DNA of 64,000 nucleotides from Rhizobium leguminosarum (GTDB taxonomy: Bacteria > Pseudomonadota > Alphaproteobacteria > Rhizobiales > Rhizobiaceae): contig NZ_CP016288.1 of NCBI RefSeq assembly GCF_001679785.1, positions 62,001-126,000 of the forward strand, in the 5' to 3' direction. A program made the translations under genes and the position numbers. The notes beneath the pieces are model-generated. The model made no database searches. It saw nothing but the letters and a program-made list of their open reading frames with translations, and had not been told where the DNA came from. Within the stretch, counting starts at the first letter, position 1, and every line of letters begins with the position of its first letter. Below are positions 17,360-25,659 of the stretch, piece after piece.

Positions 17360-18369
17360 GAAGGCGTTTCCAGGCTTCCGATACCGTGCTTGCATCACTT
17401 TTCGTCGCCGCCCTTCTGCTCGTCAGTGGCGTCGTCGGAACGGCCGTGGCGCAGGAGGTCCTGCCGTCCTGGAACGGCACCGCGGCAAAGACCAGGATTA
17501 TGGACTTCGTCAAGGCAACGACAGCCGAGGGTGGCGAGGGATACGTCGCGCCCGAAGACCGGATCGCGGTCTTCGACAATGACGGCACCCTCTGGTCGGA
17601 GCAACCCATCTACTTCCAGTTTGCTTTTATGCTCGACCGTGTGAAGACGCTCGCACCTGATCACCCTGAATGGCAGGCCAAGGAGCCGTTCAAGTCGGTG
17701 CTGGCAGGCGATCCGATGGGCGTGATGAAAGGCGGCGAGAAACGGATCATGGATCTCGCGATGACGACGCATGCCGGGATGACGACGGACCAGTTCTCGA
17801 AGATCGTCACCGACTGGTTTGCGAGCTCTAAGCACCCGAAAACCGCAAAGCCCTACGACGAGATGACCTTCGTGCCGATGCGCGATCTCCTCGACTACCT
17901 CAGGGCCAACGGCTTCAAGACCTACATCGTCTCCGGTGGCGGCGTCGAGTTCATGCGGCCGATGACCGAGAAGATGTACGGCATCCCGCCGGAACAGGTA
18001 GTCGGCAGCACCATCACGACGGAATATGCCACCGTCGGCGACGAGCCCGTGCTCAACAGGCTACCGAAGATCGACTTCGTCGACGATGGCGCTGGCAAGC
18101 CTTCCGGCATCAACAAATTCATCGGGCGCAAGCCGATCTTCGTGGCCGGGAATTCTGACGGCGACTATGAGATGTTGCGATGGGTCACCGCCAAGGGTCC
18201 GAGCTTTGCGATGATCGTCCATCACACGGATGCGGAACGGGAGGTCGCCTACGATCGAAAGAGCGAAATCGGCAAGCTCGACAAGGCGCTCGACGAAGCG
18301 GAGCGCCGCAACTGGCTGGTTGTCGATATGAAGGCGGACTGGAAGAAGGTCTTCTCATTCGAGAAATAG
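17356..18369 (+). CDS. Exported HAD-family phosphatase
   Basis: A 337-residue protein. A signal sequence (VLASLFVAALLLVSGVVGTAVAQ) precedes a HAD fold with motif I FDNDGT (Asp nucleophile), motif II YIVSGGG, a lysine region near KPSGIN and motif IV GNSDGDYEML. It belongs to the phosphoserine-phosphatase-like branch of secreted HAD proteins. It overlaps the upstream enzyme by four bases and lies six bases before the MscS gene, so it is in the site D operon. The substrate is unknown; a periplasmic phosphoester scavenging role is possible. Confidence 0.82.
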   Translation: MRRRFQASDTVLASLFVAALLLVSGVVGTAVAQEVLPSWNGTAAKTRIMDFVKATTAEGGEGYVAPEDRIAVFDNDGTLWSEQPIYFQFAFMLDRVKTLAPDHPEWQAKEPFKSVLAGDPMGVMKGGEKRIMDLAMTTHAGMTTDQFSKIVTDWFASSKHPKTAKPYDEMTFVPMRDLLDYLRANGFKTYIVSGGGVEFMRPMTEKMYGIPPEQVVGSTITTEYATVGDEPVLNRLPKIDFVDDGAGKPSGINKFIGRKPIFVAGNSDGDYEMLRWVTAKGPSFAMIVHHTDAEREVAYDRKSEIGKLDKALDEAERRNWLVVDMKADWKKVFSFEK

Positions 18370-18375
18370 AAAGAC

Positions 18376-20298
18376 ATGCGCATGAAATGGATCGGCGGAC
18401 TCCTCCTGTTCGTGTTGATGTCTGTCGTCGCCATTGCCCAGGAAGTGCCGCGGCCGCAGAAGGTCGACGACCTCGTGCGGCTATTGCAGGATCCCGAGGT
18501 TCGGGCATGGCTGGAGAAAGCGCCCGGCCCGACGCTCGCGGCTGCCCAGCAAGCGGACGCCGGGCTAGCCACATGGGAGGCTGCCACCCGGCGCCGGATC
18601 GATGGCGTCGTTCAGGCAATACCAAGGATTCCCGCCGAGGTGATGGCCGCCGCTGTTCGCACGCGAGAAGATGCGCTGTCCCATGGTCGGCTGCCTGTCT
18701 TCGTCGCATTTCTTGGGCTGACGGCGGTCGGACTTTTCGCCGAACGTCTTTTTGCGCGATCAAGACGGCGCTCGGAAGGGCTGCAGGAGCGCCTGCTGGC
18801 AATCGGCGTCTTTGCGGTGGCGATGGCCGCCGTCTACTTCGCCTTCGATTGGCCCGCACTCCCACGCATCGTGCTCCTCGTCTCGCTGCTGGCTCTCTCG
18901 GCATATCGGGCGATCTCGGCGCTGCTCGACACGGCCGCGCTGACAGTTCCCGTTCGCAGGCGGACGAAGATCTTCGCGGGTGCCGCGATCGTCGGAGTCG
19001 CAGCGGCAAGCCTCGGCCGGCCTTTGTCGGTCGACCCCTCGGTGACGGCGGCGATCTCGTTCTGCTTCTCGATCGTTCTTCTCGCCTTGGCCGTCGAGGG
19101 CGTCGTCTCCTCGTCCGAGAGGCCCTTTCGGATGCGCATCGCGCTCTGCCTTGCCTTCGTGATCATCTGGGCGCTCTGGTGCGTCGGTCTCCGCGGCCTG
19201 TTCTGGCTGGGCGTCTACGCGATGGCGCTGCCCTCGGCGCTTCGGTTCGCCGGTCAGACGGCAGCCGACACCATTCCCTCGGAACCCAACAGCACCAAGC
19301 GAGTCCTGCTTGTCCGCGGCAGCCGGGCCGTCGTTGTGGCCGGCGCCGTCGCATGGGTGGCGATCGTGTGGAGGGTCGATCCCAACTCGCTTGTTCACAG
19401 CGATCCTGCCGTGGCCTCGGTGGCCTACGGACTTCTGAAGAGCGTCGTCGTCCTGCTGCTCGCCGACCTCGCATGGCATCTGGCGAAGTCGTGGATCGAC
19501 CGGCGCCTCTCGGTACAGGCCGAAGCTGGAAACGATCCGTCACAGGCTGCCCGGCGGGGGCGGCTTCGCACCCTGCTGCCGATCTTCCGGAACGTGCTGG
19601 CGGTCATGGTGGCGGTTATCGCCGGGCTGATCGTGCTCGCGGAGCTCGGTGTCGAGATCGGGCCGCTGATCGCGGGTGCGGGCATCTTCGGGGTGGCGCT
19701 GGGCTTCGGATCGCAAACGCTGGTGAAGGACGTCATCAGCGGGGTCTTCTATATGCTCGACGACGCGTTCCGTGTCGGCGAATACATCCAGGCGAAGAGT
19801 TACAAAGGGACCGTCGAGGGATTCAGCCTCCGGTCGGTGCGGCTGCGTCATCACCGCGGCCCGGTGTTCACCGTTCCGTTCGGCGAGCTCGGCGCCGTCG
19901 AGAACATGAGCCGCGACTGGGTCATCGACAAATTCCGGGTCAATGTCAGCTACGATACCGACATAGAGAAGGCGCGCAAGCTCGCGAAGAAGATCGGCGC
20001 CGAGCTGCAGGCCGATCCGGAACTCGGGCCGATGTTTATCCAGCCGCTGAAGATGAAGGGTGTCGAGGAGTTCGGCGATTACGGCATCGTTCTCAGCTTT
20101 GCGATGACGACAGTGCCCGGAATGCAAACCTATATCCGGCGCAAGGCCTACGCGAAAATTCGCGAGGCTTTCCAGGCGAACGGCATCGAGTTTGCGACGC
20201 CGTCGGTGCAGGTCGGTGGCGACGACAGGGACGGCGCTGCCGCTGCTGCGGCCGCGATCCGCACGCAGCAGGCCAAGGTGGTGGCGGCGGAGGGGTAG
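18376..20298 (+). CDS. MscS-family mechanosensitive channel
   Basis: A 640-residue protein with a signal peptide, a short periplasmic helical domain, and about eight to ten membrane helices from residue 105 to 450. The conserved pore and beta-domain stretch GVALGFGSQTLVKDVISGVF is followed by VGEYIQAKSYKGTVEGFSLRSVRLR and a C-terminal alpha/beta domain. The size is that of the larger MscS-like channels. It senses membrane tension and releases solutes under osmotic downshock. An ATG at 18376 or 18382 is possible; GAAAG lies just before the first. Its stop is two bases from the next ATG. Confidence 0.88.
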   Translation: MRMKWIGGLLLFVLMSVVAIAQEVPRPQKVDDLVRLLQDPEVRAWLEKAPGPTLAAAQQADAGLATWEAATRRRIDGVVQAIPRIPAEVMAAAVRTREDALSHGRLPVFVAFLGLTAVGLFAERLFARSRRRSEGLQERLLAIGVFAVAMAAVYFAFDWPALPRIVLLVSLLALSAYRAISALLDTAALTVPVRRRTKIFAGAAIVGVAAASLGRPLSVDPSVTAAISFCFSIVLLALAVEGVVSSSERPFRMRIALCLAFVIIWALWCVGLRGLFWLGVYAMALPSALRFAGQTAADTIPSEPNSTKRVLLVRGSRAVVVAGAVAWVAIVWRVDPNSLVHSDPAVASVAYGLLKSVVVLLLADLAWHLAKSWIDRRLSVQAEAGNDPSQAARRGRLRTLLPIFRNVLAVMVAVIAGLIVLAELGVEIGPLIAGAGIFGVALGFGSQTLVKDVISGVFYMLDDAFRVGEYIQAKSYKGTVEGFSLRSVRLRHHRGPVFTVPFGELGAVENMSRDWVIDKFRVNVSYDTDIEKARKLAKKIGAELQADPELGPMFIQPLKMKGVEEFGDYGIVLSFAMTTVPGMQTYIRRKAYAKIREAFQANGIEFATPSVQVGGDDRDGAAAAAAAIRTQQAKVVAAEG

Positions 20299-20299
20299 A

Positions 20300-20701
20300 A
20301 TGGCCAGCGACGACGATCGCCTGCGGATCATGCATGGCGGGCCGTTCTACGAGCTGATGACCCGGCTTGGCATGCGCAAGCGCGGGTGGCGGGCATTCGT
20401 CTTCGCAGGCCTGTGCTGGACGATCCCCGTGCTGCTTCTGCTGGCAACCCGCGGCGGTCACGGGGCCGGCCTCTTCCTTCACGACTGGGGAGCGTGGGCA
20501 AAGTTCCTGATCGCGCCCGTCCTGCTGACGCTGGCGGAGAAGCCCATCGGCTTCGCCCTCGACGAGTGCGTTTCCATGCTCTTTCGGATTCCGCTCGTGT
20601 CGCCGCAGTCCATGCCAGACACCCGGAAGGCGCTGCGTGACGCAGGCGCTCTTGGTCAATTCTGGTGCGTGAATCCGGATATATTGTCTACAAATCAATA
20701 A
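20300..20701 (+). CDS. Small membrane protein, probably the N-terminal part of a larger family
   Basis: A 133-residue protein with two hydrophobic helices (FVFAGLCWTIPVLLLLAT; WAKFLIAPVLLTLAEKPIGFAL). The pattern resembles the first part of predicted membrane proteins that are several hundred residues long. Here the frame ends after the low-complexity tail CVNPDILSTNQ, so it looks truncated. GGAGGGG ten bases before the ATG gives a strong start. It is the last gene of the site D operon. Whether the short form is functional cannot be judged. Confidence 0.55.
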   Translation: MASDDDRLRIMHGGPFYELMTRLGMRKRGWRAFVFAGLCWTIPVLLLLATRGGHGAGLFLHDWGAWAKFLIAPVLLTLAEKPIGFALDECVSMLFRIPLVSPQSMPDTRKALRDAGALGQFWCVNPDILSTNQ

Positions 20702-20782
20702 CTTACAGCCGCGATGGCCGGATCTACCGGCGTTACCTCAACATGCCGTAACCTTACTGACCTGCCGCTCGATCGAGGTCGT

Positions 20783-21694
20783 TTAAGCAGCCTGATCTGC
20801 CGCTGCTGCGGCTAGCTCTTCCACGGCAAATCTAACACTATCACTCAGCTTTCGACCTTTTTGCCAGACAACGACGTAGTGATATACCGCTCCGGGCTGA
20901 AATGGCCGAAATTCGACGCCGAAGTCAGCATATTCCTTCGCAATAATCTCATTCGTAATCGAGACGCCGATCCCTGCCATGACGTAGCCAATGTCGTGGC
21001 CATTGGCGTCATATTCAACCGCGATCTCGGGCGCCGCTCCCATATATCGAAGGGCATTGACGCTCATTTGGTGAGACGCAAACTGTGGGTCGATGTCGAT
21101 GATAGGCTCACCGGCAAGATCTTCGGCAGTGACGACTCGCTGTGCCGCAAATCGATGATCTCTCGGAAAGAGACACACGTTGGTGGCCGAGCCGATCGGC
21201 ATCCAATCAAGGATGCGTTCATCAATAGGCAATCTGGAGATGCCAAGATCCGAGCGCCCGTTTAACACATGATCTGCAATCTGCTGATAAGTGCCTGTTT
21301 TCACCTGAACAGCGTAGGAGCGGCTTTTCTCCCGGATCCTTTTGACGACCCGCGGCAATGTTGCAAATGAGAAAGCACTTGGCGCCGCGATGCCGATCAG
21401 ACGCGTATCGTTGCTCCGCAGGAAGTCGATTGACGGTCCGATTCGATCAAGCCCGGCAAAAGCCGCATCGATGGTTCGCAGAAATTCCCACGCCTTGGCG
21501 GTCGGGATCAGTCTGTTGTTTTCCCGGCGGAAGAGCGCGAAGCCGATCGCCTCCTCCAATTGTTTGATGTTTTGACTGACGGCCGGCTGCGTTATTCGCA
21601 ACACCTGTGCTGCCAGCCTTTCCGAGCCCGCGCGCATGACCTCCCGCAAGATTTGAAGCTGGCGAATCTTCACTCCGGAGCCAGTGATATCCAT
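20783..21694 (-). CDS. LysR-family regulator, OccR/NocR-like
   Basis: A 303-residue LysR-type regulator. The N-terminal winged helix (residues about 8-65) contains the recognition helix segment ITQPAVSQNIKQLEEAIGFALF. An effector domain follows with GIAAPSAF, YQQIADHVLNGRSDLGIS and GHDIGYVMAGIGVSITN. The sequence between them (GLDRIGPSIDFL) is like that of NocR/OccR opine regulators. It is divergent from an amino-acid-type ABC operon, and an ATAA-N7-TTAT dyad lies 39 bases before its ATG. A TTG six bases upstream is an alternative start. It most likely activates the transporter operon in response to the transported compound. Confidence 0.88.
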   Translation of the reverse strand: MDITGSGVKIRQLQILREVMRAGSERLAAQVLRITQPAVSQNIKQLEEAIGFALFRRENNRLIPTAKAWEFLRTIDAAFAGLDRIGPSIDFLRSNDTRLIGIAAPSAFSFATLPRVVKRIREKSRSYAVQVKTGTYQQIADHVLNGRSDLGISRLPIDERILDWMPIGSATNVCLFPRDHRFAAQRVVTAEDLAGEPIIDIDPQFASHQMSVNALRYMGAAPEIAVEYDANGHDIGYVMAGIGVSITNEIIAKEYADFGVEFRPFQPGAVYHYVVVWQKGRKLSDSVRFAVEELAAAAADQAA

Positions 21695-21732
21695 GGCCAA
21701 AGATCCCTTGGCGTAAGCAAGGGACGTAGGTC

Positions 21733-21788
21733 ATAAGCCCTGCTTATCGAAACTTCTTGCATCTTATAAATTGACGGCGGCAAGTCAA
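21733..21788. promoter_or_regulatory. Candidate LysR operator region
   Basis: ATAAGCCCTGCTTAT at 21733-21747 is a perfect inverted repeat with six-base arms. It fits both the general T-N11-A LysR box and the ATAA-N7-TTAT form described for OccR. A second inverted repeat, TTGAC-N8-GTCAA, covers 21771-21788. Both lie between the divergent regulator and transporter genes, the usual place for LysR binding. Confidence 0.65.
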
Positions 21789-21923
21789 AGTATATTTTTG
21801 GATAAATGTCGCGTAAACCATTGGTTGAACAAGTATATATTGTCTCACTTTGGTTAAACCTCGCGTATTTTTCAGACTTGTCGCAACTCAATTTGCAATG
21901 AACTGGCGTTTTTCGCGCATCTC

Positions 21924-21930
21924 AGGAGGA
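21924..21930 (+). promoter_or_regulatory. Strong ribosome-binding site deciding a TTG start
   Basis: AGGAGGA ends six bases before a TTG at 21937. No comparable site stands before the in-frame ATG at 21898, and starting at 21937 gives the N-terminus normal for HisM/HisQ-type permeases. Confidence 0.7.
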
Positions 21931-21936
21931 ATACAA

Positions 21937-22602
21937 TTGTACGGCTTCCTAGACCAATTTATCTTGGGCTTGAAGAACACGCTTTTCGTCTTCTTCTTGA
22001 GCTGCGCGCTTGGGACCATATTAGGACTGCTTATCGCAATTCTTCGCAACTCACGCCGAAAGCCCATCTCAGCGTCCATGCAGGCTTACACGGGCGTCAT
22101 CCGAGGTGTTCCGGAACTTCTCATCATCCTTCTCATGTATTTCGGTGGGACCGCCCTCTTGAGCGCGGTTGTTGGCCGCTACATCGAGATCAATGCATTC
22201 GCGGCCGGTGTCACGGCATTGACAGTTGTGTTCAGTGGATACGCGGCGGAGATTTTTCGTGGAGCGATCAACGCGGTTGCGCCGGGCCAACGAGAGGCCG
22301 CGATGGCGCTCGGGCTTTCGCGCTGGCAGGTGTGGCTTCTGATCATCATTCCCCAGATGATCCCGATCGCTTTGCCAGCCTTCTGCAACCTTTGTATCTC
22401 CTTGATAAAGGATACATCTCTGATCTCCGTCGTCGGGCTGACGGACGTCATGCGCGTGGCCTATATAGGGGCAGGCTCGTTGCGCGCTCCCCTTCCCTTC
22501 TATCTCGCAGCGTCTGCGATCTATCTAACCCTCACAACCCTCTCCCTGCTTTCGTTCCGGCTGATCGAAAGTCGGTACTCGCTCCCCCTGGTAAAAGGTT
22601 GA
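21937..22602 (+). CDS. Amino-acid/opine-type ABC permease 1
   Basis: A 221-residue integral membrane permease of the HisQ/OccQ type. It has about five membrane helices, beginning FILGLKNTLFVFFLSCALG. The cytoplasmic coupling motif is EIFRGAINAVAPGQREAAMALGLSRWQ, the EAA loop that docks onto an ATPase. The TTG start is supported by the AGGAGGA box; starting at the upstream ATG would add a poorly conserved 13-residue lead. It is the first gene of the operon divergent from the LysR gene, four bases ahead of permease 2. Confidence 0.85.
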   Translation: MYGFLDQFILGLKNTLFVFFLSCALGTILGLLIAILRNSRRKPISASMQAYTGVIRGVPELLIILLMYFGGTALLSAVVGRYIEINAFAAGVTALTVVFSGYAAEIFRGAINAVAPGQREAAMALGLSRWQVWLLIIIPQMIPIALPAFCNLCISLIKDTSLISVVGLTDVMRVAYIGAGSLRAPLPFYLAASAIYLTLTTLSLLSFRLIESRYSLPLVKG

Positions 22603-22606
22603 AGCG

Positions 22607-23398
22607 ATGAATACCGCTATCGTACTGGAAGCGCTTCTCACCCTTCCCCGCGGCCTCATTCTCACGCTGGCTCTGACAATCGCGTCGCTTGCCGCAGGCT
22701 TTGCGGTCTCAATCCCGCTCGCCTTCCTGCGGGCATCGTCCAATCCGTGGGCTTCCGCACCGGTGCTGGCGTATACCTACGCCTTCCGCGGCACGCCGCT
22801 GCTGGTACAGCTTTTCCTGATTTATTACGGGATCGGCCAGCTGTCCCTCGTCCGCCAGAGCTTTCTCTGGTCGGTGATGCGAGAACCGTTCTGGTGCGCA
22901 TTTATTGCCTTCACCTTGAACAGCACCGCTCATACCACGGAAGTCCTGCGCGGCGGAATCCAGGCGGTCCCGCGTGGACAGGTGGAAGCGGCAAAAGCGT
23001 TGGGGTTATCCGGCTTCCATACGGCGCGCTTGATCGTGTTCCCGCTGACGATCCGCATCGCTCTTCCGGCCTATGTAAACGAAGTGATCGGAATGCTGAA
23101 AGCAAGTTCCCTTGCCAGCACCATCACGCTCCTTGAGATAACCGGTCTCTCGCGCCAGCTGGTGTCCGAGACATTTGCGCCATACGAGGTCTTTATTGTC
23201 GCGGGAGCTCTCTACCTGCTGCTTACCGTCCTGATCACGCAAGCGTTCCAAATCCTGGAGACGCACTGGACGCGAGCGAGCACGTCCACCGCCGACGCGA
23301 CCAGTATGTCGAAGCGGGCGCCAAAGCCGTCACTCGCCCCACGAGAACTCGACGCCGAACTCCATCACCGAACCGCCCCCAGTCAAACTCAACAATGA
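22607..23398 (+). CDS. Amino-acid/opine-type ABC permease 2
   Basis: A 263-residue permease of the HisM/OccM type. The N-terminal helix GLILTLALTIASLAAGFAV is followed by FRGTPLLVQLFLIYYGIGQ, which is typical of polar amino-acid permeases. The EAA loop is EVLRGGIQAVPRGQVEAAKALGLSG. A hydrophilic 35-residue tail (SKRAPKPSLAPRELD) is longer than usual. With permease 1 it would form the heterodimeric channel. The gene is four bases behind permease 1 and 13 bases before the binding-protein gene. Confidence 0.88.
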   Translation: MNTAIVLEALLTLPRGLILTLALTIASLAAGFAVSIPLAFLRASSNPWASAPVLAYTYAFRGTPLLVQLFLIYYGIGQLSLVRQSFLWSVMREPFWCAFIAFTLNSTAHTTEVLRGGIQAVPRGQVEAAKALGLSGFHTARLIVFPLTIRIALPAYVNEVIGMLKASSLASTITLLEITGLSRQLVSETFAPYEVFIVAGALYLLLTVLITQAFQILETHWTRASTSTADATSMSKRAPKPSLAPRELDAELHHRTAPSQTQQ

Positions 23399-23411
23399 AA
23401 GGACTAGCGTC

Positions 23412-24257
23412 GTGAAACGAACAATCCTGCTTGCCCTATGTGCTCTCGTCTTCTGCGCCAACAACTTGGGAGCAGTGGACAGGAAGACGTTGACGATCGC
23501 CTCTGAAGGTGCTTCGCCGCCCTGGAACGCAATCAATTCGGAAGGCGCCCTGGCCGGCTTTGACATTGACGTTGGCCGCGATCTCTGCCGGCGCATCAAT
23601 GTCGAGTGCACTTTCGTGCCTCAGGACTGGGACGGAATCATACCGGCGCTCACCGTTGGAAAGTTCGACGCCATCATGTCCGGCATGGCGATAACCGAAA
23701 AACGAAAGAAATCGATCGCCTTCACTCAACCCTATGCCGGAGGCTTCAACCAGCTTGTTGTACGCAAGGATCTGAATCTTCCGCACACCGACACATCAGC
23801 TAAGCTCAATCTTACGACCATCGACGCTGAAAAGCAGGCAGTCCTCGATCAGCTAAGGGCGGCGCTCACCGGCAAAACCTTGGGCGTACTGCGATCATCG
23901 AATTCGGAAGCGGTACTCAATGAATTGTTCGGCAAAGTAGCGACGATCAGAAGCTACGACTCTCAGGACAATATGCATCTCGATCTCGTGGCTGAGCGCA
24001 TCGACGGCGGTCTTGCCGACTATTTCACCTGGAAGGCATTTCTCGATAGCAAGGATGGCGGGATCGCGATGCTGTACGGCCCACAGCTCTCCGGAGGTCT
24101 GTGGGGACCCGGCGTCGGCGTCGGGCTACGGCAAGACGATCGCGAGCTGATCGCCGCGTTTGACAGTGCCATTGATGCCGCCATGCGAGACGGAACGTTG
24201 AAGCGGCTGAGCGAACAATGGTTCGAAATCGACGTTTCGCCACAAGTCTCGAACTAG
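23412..24257 (+). CDS. Periplasmic amino-acid/opine-binding protein
   Basis: A 281-residue family 3 solute-binding protein with GTG start. After the signal peptide (LLALCALVFCANNLGA) the family landmarks are LTIASEGASPPWNAIN, GALAGFDIDVGRDLCRR, QDWDGIIPALTVGKFDAIMSGMAITEKRKK and the hinge region ADYFTWKAFL. Residues such as the conserved Asp in FDIDVG and Arg in EKRKK suggest an alpha-amino-acid-like ligand. The C-terminal GPGVGVGLRQDD resembles octopine/nopaline/lysine-arginine-binding proteins. Ligand not assignable from sequence. Confidence 0.88.
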   Translation: MKRTILLALCALVFCANNLGAVDRKTLTIASEGASPPWNAINSEGALAGFDIDVGRDLCRRINVECTFVPQDWDGIIPALTVGKFDAIMSGMAITEKRKKSIAFTQPYAGGFNQLVVRKDLNLPHTDTSAKLNLTTIDAEKQAVLDQLRAALTGKTLGVLRSSNSEAVLNELFGKVATIRSYDSQDNMHLDLVAERIDGGLADYFTWKAFLDSKDGGIAMLYGPQLSGGLWGPGVGVGLRQDDRELIAAFDSAIDAAMRDGTLKRLSEQWFEIDVSPQVSN

Positions 24258-24338
24258 AGGCCTGCTCCGCGACACGCTTTCTCCCCGAATTCACGGTGCG
24301 TGTGTAATCGACAATCTCTAGAACCAAAGGCAGACTTT

Positions 24339-25574
24339 ATGTCCGCACCCTTCTCCATTGTTGTTACCGGCCAATCCCTCATTCGCCATGATCTCAGAGC
24401 GGTAAGCGACCCGCGGCTCACTGAAATCGCCCAGATTTTGAAGGCCAGCGATGTTGCCTTTACCAATCTCGAAACGACTATCCACGGTCGTCATGGTGGC
24501 TGGCCGCTCAAGGGCTCCTATTTCGGCGCCGCGGCGCCGGGGGTCTTGCCAGCTTTGAAGGAGTTGGGCTTCAATAGCCTGGCTTTGGCAAACAACCATG
24601 CTTTTGATCTTGGCCCGCCGGGCATCCTTTCAACGATGGAGGAAGTTGCTGCACAAAACTTTCTTCATGCCGGCATTGGCGTCGACAGGCATCACGCCGC
24701 CAAGGCTCAGAGAAAGATATTCGGGACCAGAAGCGTCGCCCTGATTGCAATGGATGCTGGCCCGGGGCCGTCCTTCATGTATGCCGAGGATGCGAGCGAC
24801 GGCCGGATGGCAAGACCCGGCGTCAACAGGCTGAACGTCTCTAGGGTATTCGACTTGGAGGTAGACGCATTCAACATGCTTCGCTCCATTCAGGAACGGT
24901 TTCTAAGTTCGGCGCTGGAGCGCGCAAATTATGCGCAGCCGGAGGATCCGCCTGATCTAAACGGCCAAGACGAAATTGACTTCTATGGAACGGTGTTTCG
25001 CAGATCCAATGATACCGTTCGCCGCATCGTAGTGGATAGGCACAGCGCCTCGGCTCAGCTTTCTGCTATCGCGGAAGAAGCAGCCCGTGACGCATTCGTC
25101 ATCGTCTACCTGCATCATCATCATTGGGAGCCCAGTTGGCAGCAAGTCCCGTCCTGGGTCCGGGAGTTCGCGCATGATTGCGTGAACGCGGGCGCGGGGC
25201 TGTTTGTGAGCCATGGCGCTCCTGTCCTTCAAGCAATTGAGATATATCGAAATACGCCGATTTTCTACGGCCTTGGGAACTTCCTCTTTCATACCGAAAA
25301 GGAGGAGCGCGAATGGAGCCCACCGGAGGTGTGGAAGAGCGTAATTGCAACCTGCAATTTCGGATCGGGCGGACGGTTGGAAGATATTAGCTTACGCCCG
25401 ATTGTGATCGGTGGAACTGAGGCATTGTCGAATTCTGCAGGAGACCGCCTCCCCTTCCCTGTGCTCGTCGATGGCAGGATGGCGGCAGACATTCTTGAAG
25501 ATCTTGCCGACCGCAGTGCCGGCTTTAACACTGTGCTGTCTCTGGAGAATGGCATCGGCCGGATCGCTCTATAG
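24339..25574 (+). CDS. CapA-family (PGA_cap) metallophosphoesterase-like protein
   Basis: A 411-residue protein of the CapA/PgsA-like family. Expected metal and active-site motifs are present: FTNLETTIHG, LALANNHAFDLGPPG, VIVYLHHHHWEPSW and VSHGAPVLQAIEIY, followed by IFYGLGNFLFHTEKE. The usual GHHPH is changed to SHGAP, a possible specificity change. No signal peptide is seen, unlike capsule-associated CapA, so it is probably cytoplasmic. Being the last gene of a LysR-controlled uptake operon, it probably acts on the imported compound rather than on capsule. AAAGG lies about ten bases before the ATG. Confidence 0.8.
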   Translation: MSAPFSIVVTGQSLIRHDLRAVSDPRLTEIAQILKASDVAFTNLETTIHGRHGGWPLKGSYFGAAAPGVLPALKELGFNSLALANNHAFDLGPPGILSTMEEVAAQNFLHAGIGVDRHHAAKAQRKIFGTRSVALIAMDAGPGPSFMYAEDASDGRMARPGVNRLNVSRVFDLEVDAFNMLRSIQERFLSSALERANYAQPEDPPDLNGQDEIDFYGTVFRRSNDTVRRIVVDRHSASAQLSAIAEEAARDAFVIVYLHHHHWEPSWQQVPSWVREFAHDCVNAGAGLFVSHGAPVLQAIEIYRNTPIFYGLGNFLFHTEKEEREWSPPEVWKSVIATCNFGSGGRLEDISLRPIVIGGTEALSNSAGDRLPFPVLVDGRMAADILEDLADRSAGFNTVLSLENGIGRIAL

Positions 25575-25659
25575 ATGCGAACCGAAACGCGCGGTGGGGC
25601 CGGTTCTGGTCAAGTTTCAACAACTGGCGGGTCTGCGGCCGCCAATTTTCGTTGCTTTC

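Noticed and set aside
18180..20357. Plus-strand Arg/Gly-rich frame overlapping the MscS gene
   Set aside because: An out-of-frame shadow of the HAD and MscS genes; low-complexity Arg-rich translation and no start signal.
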